11,998 nucleotides of DNA from assembly GCA_043813445.1 (NCBI GenBank), contig JBDRLD010000012.1, positions 1-11,998 on the forward strand, read 5' to 3'. The notes under the pieces are model-generated. The model was given only the letters and a program-made list of their open reading frames with translations. It was not told the DNA's origin and ran no database searches. Numbering within the stretch: the first letter of the stretch is position 1; each line of letters opens with the position of its first letter. Below, one piece after another: positions 1-6,984 of this stretch. The stretch comes from JBDRLD01 sp043813445. Its GTDB lineage: Bacteria > Patescibacteriota > Patescibacteriia > JACPHY01. The translations under genes and the position numbers were made by a program.

Positions 1-1
1 T

Positions 2-475
2 ATGACGCTCAATAAGGTGATGATTATCGGAAACCTCACCCGAGATCCGGAGCATCGTGCAACGACCGGCGGGACTTCAATCACGACGTTTGGCGTGGCG
101 ACGAATCGTGTATGGACGAATCAGCAAACGAATGAGCGCCAGGAGGAGGTCGAGTTCCATAATGTGGTTGCATTCGGACGACTTGCGGATATTTGCACCC
201 AGTACCTCGGACGCGGTCGAAAGGTGTACGTCGAAGGACGACTGAAGACGCGTGAGTGGGAGGGGCAGGATGGTGTCAAGCGAAACCGCACGGAGGTTGT
301 TGCGGAGAACATGATCATGCTCGACCGCGCACCGGGTGGCGGCACGCAGCAGTTCAATCAGCGACAGCCGGCAGCACCGCCGACGATTGCGGAAGAGAAG
401 CCGCCACAACAAGAGCCGGAAATGGTAGAGGTGGTCGCACATGATGATATCAAGGTAGAGGAGATTCCATTTTAA
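2..475 (+). CDS. ssb: Single-stranded DNA-binding protein SSB
   Basis: SSB coats single-stranded DNA in replication, recombination and repair and recruits partner proteins through its C-terminal tip. The 157-residue product begins with the family's typical NKVMIIGNLTRDPE and has the OB-fold signatures EFHNVVAFGRLAD and GRKVYVEGRLKTREWEGQDG within residues 1-110. A disordered Q/P/E-rich linker follows, and the protein ends in the acidic tip DDIKVEEIPF, the usual DDDIPF-like interaction peptide. The gene appears complete although its ATG is at the second base of the window, so its promoter and ribosome binding site lie outside. rpsR follows 75 bp downstream, as in the widespread rpsF-ssb-rpsR order; rpsF would be expected just left of the window. 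Identification is firm. Confidence 0.97.
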   Translation: MTLNKVMIIGNLTRDPEHRATTGGTSITTFGVATNRVWTNQQTNERQEEVEFHNVVAFGRLADICTQYLGRGRKVYVEGRLKTREWEGQDGVKRNRTEVVAENMIMLDRAPGGGTQQFNQRQPAAPPTIAEEKPPQQEPEMVEVVAHDDIKVEEIPF

Positions 476-550
476 TTACGATGATGGTCGGCGGACTACC
501 AACTACCGCAGCGGCTGTAGTTTTTGGCCCGTCACCAACGATTCACTGAC

Positions 551-799
551 ATGGCATTTCGAAAAGATGAAGGACAACGACGCTCGGTGAAGCCAGTGCA
601 GCGACATTGCTTCTTCTGCACGCACCACATTGAAGAACCGGATTTCAAAGATGTGCAGCTTCTCGGGCGATTCGTATCGTCATACAAGAAAATTGCGCCG
701 CGACGACGCAGCGGCGTCTGTGCGAAGCACCAGCGACGCCTTGCGACTGCGATCAAGCGCGCGCGACAGATGGCATTGATGCCGTACATCCCGGAGTAG
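551..799 (+). CDS. rpsR: 30S ribosomal protein bS18, zinc-type
   Basis: bS18 binds 16S rRNA in the platform of the small subunit next to bS6. The 82-residue product has the family core, with DFKDVQLLGRFVSSYKKIAPRR and then GVCAKHQRRLATAIKRAR near residues 31-70. C20-x2-C23 and C57-x2-H60 form a probable zinc site, the cysteine-rich (C+) version of bS18. I chose the ATG at 551 because the protein then starts just before the usual basic N-terminus; a TTG at 524 would add nine residues (MARHQRFTD) with no family counterpart. There is no Shine-Dalgarno sequence before either start. It follows ssb, probably on the same transcript. rplI, which often comes next in bacteria, is absent here; the gene is followed by a long hairpin. 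Confidence 0.95.
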   Translation: MAFRKDEGQRRSVKPVQRHCFFCTHHIEEPDFKDVQLLGRFVSSYKKIAPRRRSGVCAKHQRRLATAIKRARQMALMPYIPE

Positions 800-855
800 G
801 GATGGGCATTGATGCGGTTCGAAGAGGTGACGGCACGGAAATGGAGAGATTATTC

Positions 856-889
856 CACTGAGTCAGCCGGGTCACCGGCTGACTCAGTG
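856..889 (+). terminator. Long perfect hairpin after rpsR (possible terminator)
   Basis: A perfect 15-bp stem (856-870 with 875-889; arms CACTGAGTCAGCCGG and its complement) closes a 4-nt loop GTCA. It lies 56 bp after the rpsR stop and 31 bp before the next start codon. No U-tract follows (GATTGACC), so it is not a classic intrinsic terminator. It could be a U-less terminator, a transcript-end stabiliser or a protein binding site. Confidence 0.5.
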
Positions 890-920
890 ATTGACCTAGT
901 AGGTTGTCTTCCGAAGTTCT

Positions 921-1991
921 ATGCGACTTGATGTGCTTAAACGACGACATGAAATTATTCGCGGGGTCCGCGAGTTCTTTTGGGCACGTGGATTTTTGGA
1001 AGTGGAAACGCCAGTGCTTCTCGCTCACCCATCACAGGAGCCAGAGCTTGAACCACTTCGCACGACCGTGCATGATGTGCGCGGGAAGGCGCATGAGGGC
1101 TTCCTTCGTATGAGTCCGGAGTTTTCTCTAAAGAAGTTGCTTGGGTCATTGCAAGGAGCCACAACTTCTCCGGATGAGACGGTAGTCTCTGGCGTCTTTG
1201 AGATCGGTCCCGTCTTTCGAGATGTTGAGCCATGGGGTGGCCACCACAATCCTGAGTTCACGATGTTGGAATGGTATCGCCTCGGTGCAACCTATATCGA
1301 TCTCATGGATGATTGTGAGGCACTCGTTCGTTTTTTGTGTCATTCTAAGCAGTCGGCGATGAGAAATCTCACTCGAAACAATGATAAAACGGGTGTGGCT
1401 TCTCAGTCGTCTCACTATCTCAAAATGATAGAAGGGGGGTGGCGGCGGCTTTCCATGAAGGACGCGTGGCAGCAGTATGCCAATCTTGATCTCGACATGC
1501 TACTCACGCGCGATACGATGGCTGAGGTGTGTGAAAAGCGAGGTCTCTCCGTTTTAGATAGTGATTCATTTGATGATTTGTTTTTCAAAATCTTCCTAAC
1601 CGACATAGAGCCAAAGCTCGGAAAAGAGCAGCCGACGTTTGTATACGATTGGCCATCGCAGATGGCTGCACTCGCACGGAAAAAGCCCGATGATCTACGG
1701 TATGCTGAGCGAGTTGAATTGTACATTTTGGGACTCGAGCTCGCGAATGGATTTTCCGAACTCACGGACGCCGCGGAGCAGCGCGTGAGATTCCTCGAAG
1801 ATCAGGAGCTTCGGAAGCGCCTCGGTCGCCAGATATACCCGATTGATGAAGCGTTCCTCGCCGCGCTCGACTCCATGCCAGAATGCGCCGGCATGGCGCT
1901 TGGTATTGATCGCCTTGTGATGCTACTCGTTGACGAGGAACACATTGACGCGGTACGCTGGCTGCCAGCGGGATCACTTTGGAATACATAG
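921..1991 (+). CDS. epmA: EF-P (R)-beta-lysine ligase EpmA (PoxA/GenX type)
   Basis: EpmA is a class II lysyl-tRNA-synthetase paralogue that lacks the anticodon-binding domain and attaches (R)-beta-lysine to a lysine of elongation factor P. The 356-residue product starts at the catalytic core (KRRHEIIRGVREFFWARGFLEVETP). It shows MSPEF at 64-68, motif 2 with F99-R100 and the HNPEFTMLEWYR stretch from 109, then KEQPTFVYDWP, ELANGFSEL, and motif 3 GMALGIDRL near 324-332. A326 corresponds to the alanine (A298 in E. coli) that separates EpmA from LysRS, which has glycine there. E. coli EpmA has 325 residues; the excess is mainly an insertion around 145-165. efp starts 9 bp downstream, which supports the assignment. 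No Shine-Dalgarno sequence is visible before the ATG. A lysine 2,3-aminomutase (EpmB) is not in the window. Confidence 0.92.
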   Translation: MRLDVLKRRHEIIRGVREFFWARGFLEVETPVLLAHPSQEPELEPLRTTVHDVRGKAHEGFLRMSPEFSLKKLLGSLQGATTSPDETVVSGVFEIGPVFRDVEPWGGHHNPEFTMLEWYRLGATYIDLMDDCEALVRFLCHSKQSAMRNLTRNNDKTGVASQSSHYLKMIEGGWRRLSMKDAWQQYANLDLDMLLTRDTMAEVCEKRGLSVLDSDSFDDLFFKIFLTDIEPKLGKEQPTFVYDWPSQMAALARKKPDDLRYAERVELYILGLELANGFSELTDAAEQRVRFLEDQELRKRLGRQIYPIDEAFLAALDSMPECAGMALGIDRLVMLLVDEEHIDAVRWLPAGSLWNT

Positions 1992-2000
1992 CAAAATGGT

Positions 2001-2561
2001 ATGGCGAGCATTAGTGATATTTCGAAGGGCATGGTAATGAAGTTCAAGGGCGGCCTCTCGGTCGTCACATACTTTCAGCACGTCAATCCTGGAAAGGGGT
2101 CGTCGTTCGTACGCGCGAAGTTGAAGGACATCGCAACCGGTAAATCGATCGAACAGACATTCAAGGCAGGAGAGTCTGTCGAATTTGTCGAAGTACAACG
2201 TAGAAAAATGCAGTACCTCTATGAAGATGGTTCCGGGTACGCTTTTATGGATCAGGATACCTACGAGCAATCGTCGGCATCCCGAGATCTCATTGGAGAT
2301 GATGCCGGGTATCTCAAAGAAGGATTAGAGGTGCACGTCATCATGTATAACGATGTACCGATCTCGATCGAACTTCCGAAAAAGGTTTCGCTTGTGGTGA
2401 CCGAAGCGTACGAGGCTGCGAGGGGAGACACGGCTGGTGGGAATGTGACGAAGGAGGTGACGCTCGAGACCGGTATGAAGGCGCGCGTTCCGATTTTCAT
2501 CAAGCAAGGGGAGACGGTTGTGCTCAATTCCGATACCGGCGAGTACGTTGAGCGTGGGTAG
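2001..2561 (+). CDS. efp: Translation elongation factor P
   Basis: EF-P enters the ribosomal E site and relieves stalling at polyproline stretches. The 186-residue length matches the family. Domain I (about 1-62, KOW-like) carries the tip loop NPGKG with K32, the position that EpmA modifies in E. coli (K34). Two OB-fold domains follow (about 63-128 and 129-186), and the end LNSDTGEYVERG matches the usual TRTGEYVSR-type C-terminus. The ATG at 2001 gives the normal N-terminus; an ATG at 1996 is out of frame. The gene lies 9 bp after epmA and was probably co-transcribed with it, without an obvious Shine-Dalgarno sequence. Enzyme and substrate being adjacent suggests that K32 is lysylated or beta-lysylated; this is inference. 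Confidence 0.97.
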   Translation: MASISDISKGMVMKFKGGLSVVTYFQHVNPGKGSSFVRAKLKDIATGKSIEQTFKAGESVEFVEVQRRKMQYLYEDGSGYAFMDQDTYEQSSASRDLIGDDAGYLKEGLEVHVIMYNDVPISIELPKKVSLVVTEAYEAARGDTAGGNVTKEVTLETGMKARVPIFIKQGETVVLNSDTGEYVERG

Positions 2562-2591
2562 GCCGTGCGCATAAGAACACCGAAAAACGAA

Positions 2592-2633
2592 GACCCCCTG
2601 TCGATGGTCTAGCCATCAACAGGGGGTTCTTTC
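2592..2633. terminator. Bidirectional intrinsic terminator between efp and the convergent gene
   Basis: ACCCCCTGT (2593-2601) pairs with ACAGGGGGT (2619-2627). GATGG/CCATC extends the stem inwards across one C-A mismatch, leaving a TCTAG loop. TTCTTTC follows on the plus strand. On the minus strand the stem is followed by TCTTCGTTTTT, so it can end both efp and the minus-strand membrane gene. Confidence 0.88.
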
Positions 2634-2652
2634 ATGCGTGCGGCAATGCGAC

Positions 2653-2961
2653 TCAGCGCTTGCCGCTGATGAGACGGAAGAAGTACGCGCACATCTGGAC
2701 GAGCTTCTCGAACACTCCGATGACCAGCATGAGCTTCCCGCAGAAGCCGAGCCAGAGGAGCATGCGAATGCCGTTATGACGCTGTACCCACTCGAGCAGT
2801 CGGCCCATGTAGTTCAGCGGCGGATTCGGCATCGGGAAGACGGAGTTTACGAATCCGTCGATCACGATGTACAGCAATCCCGGGATGAGTCCCGCGAGAA
2901 TCCAGCCACCCACCCAGAGGAGGGCCTCGAAGAGCATCCAGAGTCCTGCGAGGAGCGCCAT
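2653..2961 (-). CDS. Small hydrophobic membrane protein, unknown function
   Basis: The product of 102 residues is not a family I recognise. It is strongly hydrophobic, with one long or two short membrane segments near residues 3-37 (starting LLAGLWMLFEALLWVGGWIL) and another near 66-90 (MLLWLGFCGKLMLVIGVF). A short polar PMPNPP-containing loop and an amphipathic WVQRHNG stretch separate them, and the tail is basic (RLISGKR). A Shine-Dalgarno-like AGGAAG lies about 6 nt before the ATG, a -35/-10 pair lies further upstream, and a shared terminator lies downstream, so the reading frame is very likely real. It is a single-gene transcript, divergent from the pseudouridine synthase and convergent with efp. 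No signal peptidase site is evident. Confidence 0.8.
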   Translation of the reverse strand: MALLAGLWMLFEALLWVGGWILAGLIPGLLYIVIDGFVNSVFPMPNPPLNYMGRLLEWVQRHNGIRMLLWLGFCGKLMLVIGVFEKLVQMCAYFFRLISGKR

Positions 2962-3012
2962 GGTCGCTTCCTTTCCGTTTGGCCGCTATGCGGCACGTGA
3001 AGGTACGTAGCG

Positions 3013-3041
3013 ACCCTACCATGTGAGCATTACCATGTCAA
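3013..3041 (-). promoter_or_regulatory. Promoter of the minus-strand membrane gene
   Basis: On the minus strand a perfect -35 TTGACA (3036-3041) is followed by a 17-nt spacer and TAGGGT (3013-3018), preceded by TGG as an extended -10. The predicted transcript start is near 3006, giving a leader of about 45 nt with a small GCCGC/GCGGC hairpin (2982-2994) upstream of the ribosome binding site. Confidence 0.7.
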
Positions 3042-3051
3042 GGGTGTGTAA

Positions 3052-3080
3052 TGGACATCAAGCGAACAGCGTGCTACACT
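3052..3080 (+). promoter_or_regulatory. Promoter of the pseudouridine synthase gene (near-leaderless)
   Basis: TGGACA (3052-3057), a 17-nt spacer and TACACT (3075-3080) make a good sigma-70-type promoter, with TGC before the -10. The likely transcript start (about 3086-3088) is within 1-3 nt of the ATG at 3089, so the mRNA would be leaderless. It is divergent from the minus-strand promoter at 3013-3041. Confidence 0.7.
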
Positions 3081-3088
3081 CGTTGCGT

Positions 3089-3802
3089 ATGCAAGAGCGA
3101 ATACAAAAAGTACTCAGCCGCGTTGGTGTCGCTTCGCGTCGCCATGCCGAGGCGTATATTCGTGATGGGCGCGTTACCGTGAACGGGGTGCTGGCCACCA
3201 TCGGACAGCTCGTGGATGCTGCCACGGATGTGTTGGTTGTGGATGGCGTTCGTATCGCGAATGATCAATCGCTCCACTACGTCATGATGTACAAGCCGCG
3301 CGGGTATGCGGTGACTCGCGATGATCCGCACGCGGCACACACTGTATTCGAGCTACTCCCGGAAGCGCTCCGTAGTCACGTGTGGTACGTTGGGCGACTC
3401 GATCTAAATTCCGAGGGACTCCTCCTCTTCACGAATGATGGCGCGTTGACGCAGGAGCTGACACATCCATCATTCGCGCACGAGAAAGAGTATATCGTGA
3501 CCGTGACTGATCGGCCGACTACAGCGCAGGGCCGCGCACTTCGCAGTGGCGTTATGCTTGATGATGGCATGGCAAGCGCCTCCTCGCTTTCGGTTCACGG
3601 GCAGACAATTCATCTCGTCATCACCGAGGGGCGGAAGCGTCAGGTTCGGCGGATGTGTATGGCAGCCGGCATGACCGTTGAGCGCCTTGTCCGGGTTCGC
3701 ATGGGCGGACTCCAACTTCCCGATGACTTGAAATCCGGCGAGTTTCGAATGATCACACGTGAAGATGTGCTCCCGAGCGCGCCGACGAAAAATAACCCAT
3801 AA
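3089..3802 (+). CDS. RsuA/RluB-family rRNA pseudouridine synthase
   Basis: The enzyme isomerises a specific uridine in ribosomal RNA to pseudouridine. Residues 1-60 form an S4 RNA-binding domain (QERIQKVLSRVGVASRRHAE, then GRVTVNGV). The catalytic domain follows, with the YKPRGY motif at 68-73 and GRLDLNSEGLLLFTNDG, in which D105 is the catalytic aspartate. The stretch EGRKRQVRRMCMAAG and then RLVRVRMGGLQL closes the fold. The length (237 residues) fits the short RsuA/RluB/RluE group. I cannot tell from sequence alone whether the target is 16S or 23S rRNA. The ATG at 3089 fits the family N-terminus and sits just after the -10 box; an in-frame upstream GTG-type extension from 3023 would lie inside the promoter. 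No Shine-Dalgarno sequence is present, as expected for a leaderless message. A strong terminator follows. Confidence 0.94.
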   Translation: MQERIQKVLSRVGVASRRHAEAYIRDGRVTVNGVLATIGQLVDAATDVLVVDGVRIANDQSLHYVMMYKPRGYAVTRDDPHAAHTVFELLPEALRSHVWYVGRLDLNSEGLLLFTNDGALTQELTHPSFAHEKEYIVTVTDRPTTAQGRALRSGVMLDDGMASASSLSVHGQTIHLVITEGRKRQVRRMCMAAGMTVERLVRVRMGGLQLPDDLKSGEFRMITREDVLPSAPTKNNP

Positions 3803-3828
3803 ATATTGCAGAACAGAGCGAGAAATTG

Positions 3829-3871
3829 AAACCCGCGAAGCACATGCTTCGCGGGTTTGACATTTCCTTCG
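3829..3871 (+). terminator. Intrinsic terminator after the pseudouridine synthase gene
   Basis: AAACCCGCGAAGC (3829-3841) pairs perfectly with GCTTCGCGGGTTT (3846-3858) around the loop ACAT. A moderately pyrimidine-rich tail GACATTTCCTTC follows. The 3' edge of the stem overlaps the -35 box of the next promoter by two bases. Confidence 0.8.
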
Positions 3872-3885
3872 TTGCATGGTACGGT
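3857..3885 (+). promoter_or_regulatory. Promoter of the first E2-like repeat gene
   Basis: A perfect -35 TTGACA (3857-3862), a 17-nt spacer and TACGGT (3880-3885) with TGG directly before it (extended -10). The CATGGTA at its -10 is also found in the promoters at 3013-3041 and 8356-8384. The predicted start is near 3892, giving a leader of about 95 nt. Confidence 0.72.
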
Positions 3886-3891
3886 AGCGCG

Positions 3892-3986
3892 TCCGACCAC
3901 TGTGTCGGGAGTGCCTTCACATTGCGCCGTTCGCGGTGCTTTACAGCGAAGAAAACAACCACCGGAGCGATACTCCCGGAGGGACC
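3892..3986 (+). promoter_or_regulatory. Structured 5' leader of the first E2-like gene
   Basis: CGGGAGT (3906-3912) can pair with ACTCCCG (3972-3978), bringing the stem right up to the GGAGGG ribosome binding site (3978-3983). Inside this, GCGCCG (3924-3929) and CGGTGC (3934-3939) pair across a TTCG tetraloop. The arrangement could modulate ribosome access. No known riboswitch class is recognised. Confidence 0.4.
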
Positions 3987-6977
3987 ATGGATCATCCCAA
4001 AAAACCGACGGAAACCGTATCCATTACGCTCCACCCGAACAACACCGCCGTGTTCTCTAGACGGCTGTCGCTGATCGTGGACGGAAACCCCGAAGAGCGC
4101 GAGCTCGACCGAAAGCGCGTTGCGCTCGCGTCGTTCGAATCGGACGGTCGCGACGTGTTCCACATTCTCCCAAACCGCTGTCGCGGATTCCGCATGCGGG
4201 ATGGCCGAACGATTGTCATTGTCGAAGACCAGCCGCGCACGAAGCTCGTGCGTTGGTTGACCGACGGCGACGCGTACAAGCCGATGCGCCGACGCCTTTG
4301 TGGCGGCGGGGTCCATCGGCTGTGGGATATGACACCAGACGCGTTTGCCAAACACATCGCGGCGCAGCAGGAATTCGAAATCGCGTTGCCGTATCTCGTC
4401 TGGTGTTACCAGTTCGATGGCGGGCGGTTCACGCGTGCACTCCTCTACTACCGGACCGCGCCGATTCGCAGCGGGCGAGATGAGTTGCTCATCCCGAACA
4501 TGCCGAACCGGAAGCGCGATAACCATGAGCTCTGCATCACGCGCGCAGTGCGCGATGTGCTTCCCATGCGAGATCTCAGCATCGCCGAGGCGATCGAATT
4601 CGTAGAGGACGAGTTCTGGGGAAGTGCGTGGAATGCGGACTGGTGTGATGAGTTTCTCGTCGATGCTGAACGGATGCCGGAAGTGGCATCACCATGGGAG
4701 TGGGCACGTACGACCGCTACGGTTCCGACGTTCCCCATTCATGCACCGTGGCGTTCCGCAGACACGACGATCGAAGAAGTCATCGACCGTCTACTGAATG
4801 ACGGAGTACGGCAGCCGGATTTGTTCGCGCGGTATTGCGATCGAATCAGCGTTGCCGATGTATGGGATGGCGACGCGGCCGCGGTACACGAGATTATTCC
4901 AGTGAGCACCGCCAAGCAGGTTGTGCTCATGCATCACACGATTCGTGTTGGTGATCTCGTGACGCTTACAGTGGGACGATGGGACGAGTGTTCGGATGGC
5001 GGTACGTTCCCGATCGAGTGGTTCGGGACTGCGCTCAAGGGTACGCGCTACGTGAAGCTTGTTGGCATCGAAGATCCGATCTTGCTCATCGAGCACCAGC
5101 GGGTCGCCGACTATGCGTCGATCGAGAGTGGCGAGCACGAGGACATCACGTCCTTCGACGGTGTTCCGATAACGATCGGAACGCTCTGCTGCTTCACCGA
5201 TCAGGCGCTCTGGCCGAATCGGCGCAACGATTGTTACTACCGTATCACCGAGGCGCGGCGTGATCTCGACGGCGCGACGCTCGTGCGTTTCGATAGGGAA
5301 GAGCACGGCTACGGTCTCACGGTCATCTCAGACTCGGAGCAGCTGTTTCCCGGTGTTCGTCTCCTTCCCCCAGAGGATCTGGACGCACAAGGGTTCCTGA
5401 GTGCGCGCAACTACATACTCGGTGATGGAACCGAGCTGAAGGTGGGAGACGATATAGCGTATCACAACGGCCGCGGTGTGAGTGAGGTGCGTATCAGGGC
5501 ATTCTATGGCCTTCGTACCGGCGATCAGGGGCGCAGTTGTTCCACGAATGGTGGAGCGCTCACGCTGGAGCGGTTTGACGGATCGCCGTGCGGAAACATA
5601 CTCCGTGGCTCACTAAGGAGCCCTGTGAGTGAGTGCACGGTTGGGCGTCAAACCGTCCGCATCAATGACGCGGTGCGCTACGATCGCTCCACCACCATCG
5701 TTCTCGCGTTCTCGCATGCCTTCCCGGATGGCCGTCAGTTTGTACACCTCGAAGGTGTTGGTTGGCGCTTGTTCGTGCGTGATGGGATGCTCGATCCGCA
5801 CATCACGATCATCCCGACGATCAATATATCCCGAGGTGGAGAGCTGGCGGAAGTGGATGGTGTGCAGTTCCACAGCGGCATGAAGCTCCGTCATCGGGAA
5901 TCAGGCGAGATCGTCGAGGTGCGACGGTTCCATCTCGACTCGAGGCGTGGCCTCTTCTTCGTAGAGACCACCGACATGATCTCGATGCCGCTGATGGAAA
6001 ACTATGAGTGGCATCTGGAGTGGTTTGAAATCTGTGACAAGATCACCATCGCCCGCGGGCTGGTCGTTCGATCGGATTCCAAGCTCCGACTTACGGTCGC
6101 AATAGGTGCGTCCGCAGTTGGATCAGAACACACCGTGTCACAAGTCCTCCGTGAACTCACCGGAGTACATCACGTCGTCTTTGACGACAATTCCGGATTC
6201 ACGTTTACTGGCGCGAACGCGCAGTGCTTCGAGTGCTACCACAGCGGGCGCGAAGCATGGGTGGCACTTCCGGCTACGTCCGATGCGTACACGCACGACA
6301 CGAACCGGCAGTCAACGGCAGATGGTGCGACGCTCCACGTTGGGATGCGTGTGCGGTACCTCGGCGGAGATGACACCACGCTGTTCGCCGAGCACGAAGG
6401 GAGTGAGCAAACGGCAATGGACACTCCGGCGTTCGTGGTAACCTGCGACAGACACACGCTGGGTGAAGGTGTTCTCATTCGTTTCGATGTGGGGTTTCCG
6501 GGGTGTTACGACGAGAGTGGGTGCGGGAGTCAGCGCGAGTGCTACATTCATCCCAAGTACCTTACCTCGATTTCCGGAGACAGCATCGTCGAGAACGGAT
6601 GGACGTGGTACGGTCCTCACTCGGACGGCGTGGTCGCATTGGATACTCTGTCAGTCATCAATCCGGGAGAGCTCATCGGCAGGGACGTGAGAGATCGTAT
6701 GGTCATTTCTGGCCAAACCGTTCATATCGCGGAGTGGTCACATAGTCGGCAGTTGGACGAGCTCCGCCGAGCTATTCCGGGTGCAATGGCGAAGTTGTAC
6801 CGCGTCGTATTCGGTGGTGATGGCTTCGTCTACCTCGACGTCGGCCAAGCCGTCCGGTTCTCATCAAGGGCAGAAGTACCGCTCTACGACGATGTGCCAA
6901 TCCTATACCGATTGAACCAACGCTGGTGGTCGCGGATCGTCGTTATTGAGGCTAGTCGGTGTCAGAGAGTTGGATGA
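3987..6977 (+). CDS. PRTRC-B/E2-like protein fused to tandem beta-rich modules
   Basis: Product of 996 residues. The N-terminal part (about 20-245) looks like the PRTRC protein B/E2-like family: beta strands (LPYLVWCYQFDGGRFTRAL), then LIPNMPN at 168-174 and HELCIT, with C183 where E2 enzymes have IPN...G.xCL and the catalytic cysteine. FWGSAWN and SPWEW follow. Known E2 enzymes take the tag from E1 as a thioester; that role here is inferred. From about 316 a unit of form DGxxhxhGDxhxY recurs near 316, 391, 478, 552, 622, 780 and 909, suggesting seven SH3- or BAH-like barrels. Possible metal-binding cysteines are C747-x2-C750 and C840/C846/C852. The ATG at 3987 has GGAGGG three bases upstream; a GTG at 3936 lies inside the leader structure. 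The gene at 10142 is a full-length paralogue. The frame is certain; the E2 assignment is tentative. Confidence 0.7.
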   Translation: MDHPKKPTETVSITLHPNNTAVFSRRLSLIVDGNPEERELDRKRVALASFESDGRDVFHILPNRCRGFRMRDGRTIVIVEDQPRTKLVRWLTDGDAYKPMRRRLCGGGVHRLWDMTPDAFAKHIAAQQEFEIALPYLVWCYQFDGGRFTRALLYYRTAPIRSGRDELLIPNMPNRKRDNHELCITRAVRDVLPMRDLSIAEAIEFVEDEFWGSAWNADWCDEFLVDAERMPEVASPWEWARTTATVPTFPIHAPWRSADTTIEEVIDRLLNDGVRQPDLFARYCDRISVADVWDGDAAAVHEIIPVSTAKQVVLMHHTIRVGDLVTLTVGRWDECSDGGTFPIEWFGTALKGTRYVKLVGIEDPILLIEHQRVADYASIESGEHEDITSFDGVPITIGTLCCFTDQALWPNRRNDCYYRITEARRDLDGATLVRFDREEHGYGLTVISDSEQLFPGVRLLPPEDLDAQGFLSARNYILGDGTELKVGDDIAYHNGRGVSEVRIRAFYGLRTGDQGRSCSTNGGALTLERFDGSPCGNILRGSLRSPVSECTVGRQTVRINDAVRYDRSTTIVLAFSHAFPDGRQFVHLEGVGWRLFVRDGMLDPHITIIPTINISRGGELAEVDGVQFHSGMKLRHRESGEIVEVRRFHLDSRRGLFFVETTDMISMPLMENYEWHLEWFEICDKITIARGLVVRSDSKLRLTVAIGASAVGSEHTVSQVLRELTGVHHVVFDDNSGFTFTGANAQCFECYHSGREAWVALPATSDAYTHDTNRQSTADGATLHVGMRVRYLGGDDTTLFAEHEGSEQTAMDTPAFVVTCDRHTLGEGVLIRFDVGFPGCYDESGCGSQRECYIHPKYLTSISGDSIVENGWTWYGPHSDGVVALDTLSVINPGELIGRDVRDRMVISGQTVHIAEWSHSRQLDELRRAIPGAMAKLYRVVFGGDGFVYLDVGQAVRFSSRAEVPLYDDVPILYRLNQRWWSRIVVIEASRCQRVG

Positions 6978-6984
6978 CGCTCGC

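Noticed and set aside
524..550. TTG start giving a nine-residue longer bS18
   Set aside because: The extra residues have no family counterpart and there is no ribosome binding site; the ATG at 551 gives the normal protein.
891..919. TTGACC after the rpsR hairpin as an epmA promoter
   Set aside because: At 17 nt spacing the -10 reads AAGTTC, a poor match without TGn, so it is not supported.
3936..3986. GTG start extending the first E2-like protein by 17 residues
   Set aside because: It lies inside the leader hairpin and has no Shine-Dalgarno sequence, while the ATG at 3987 has GGAGGG in place.
3753..4526. 257-codon open frame on the minus strand
   Set aside because: It is antisense to the E2-like gene, crosses the terminator and promoter, and reflects the GC-rich codon bias of the true gene.
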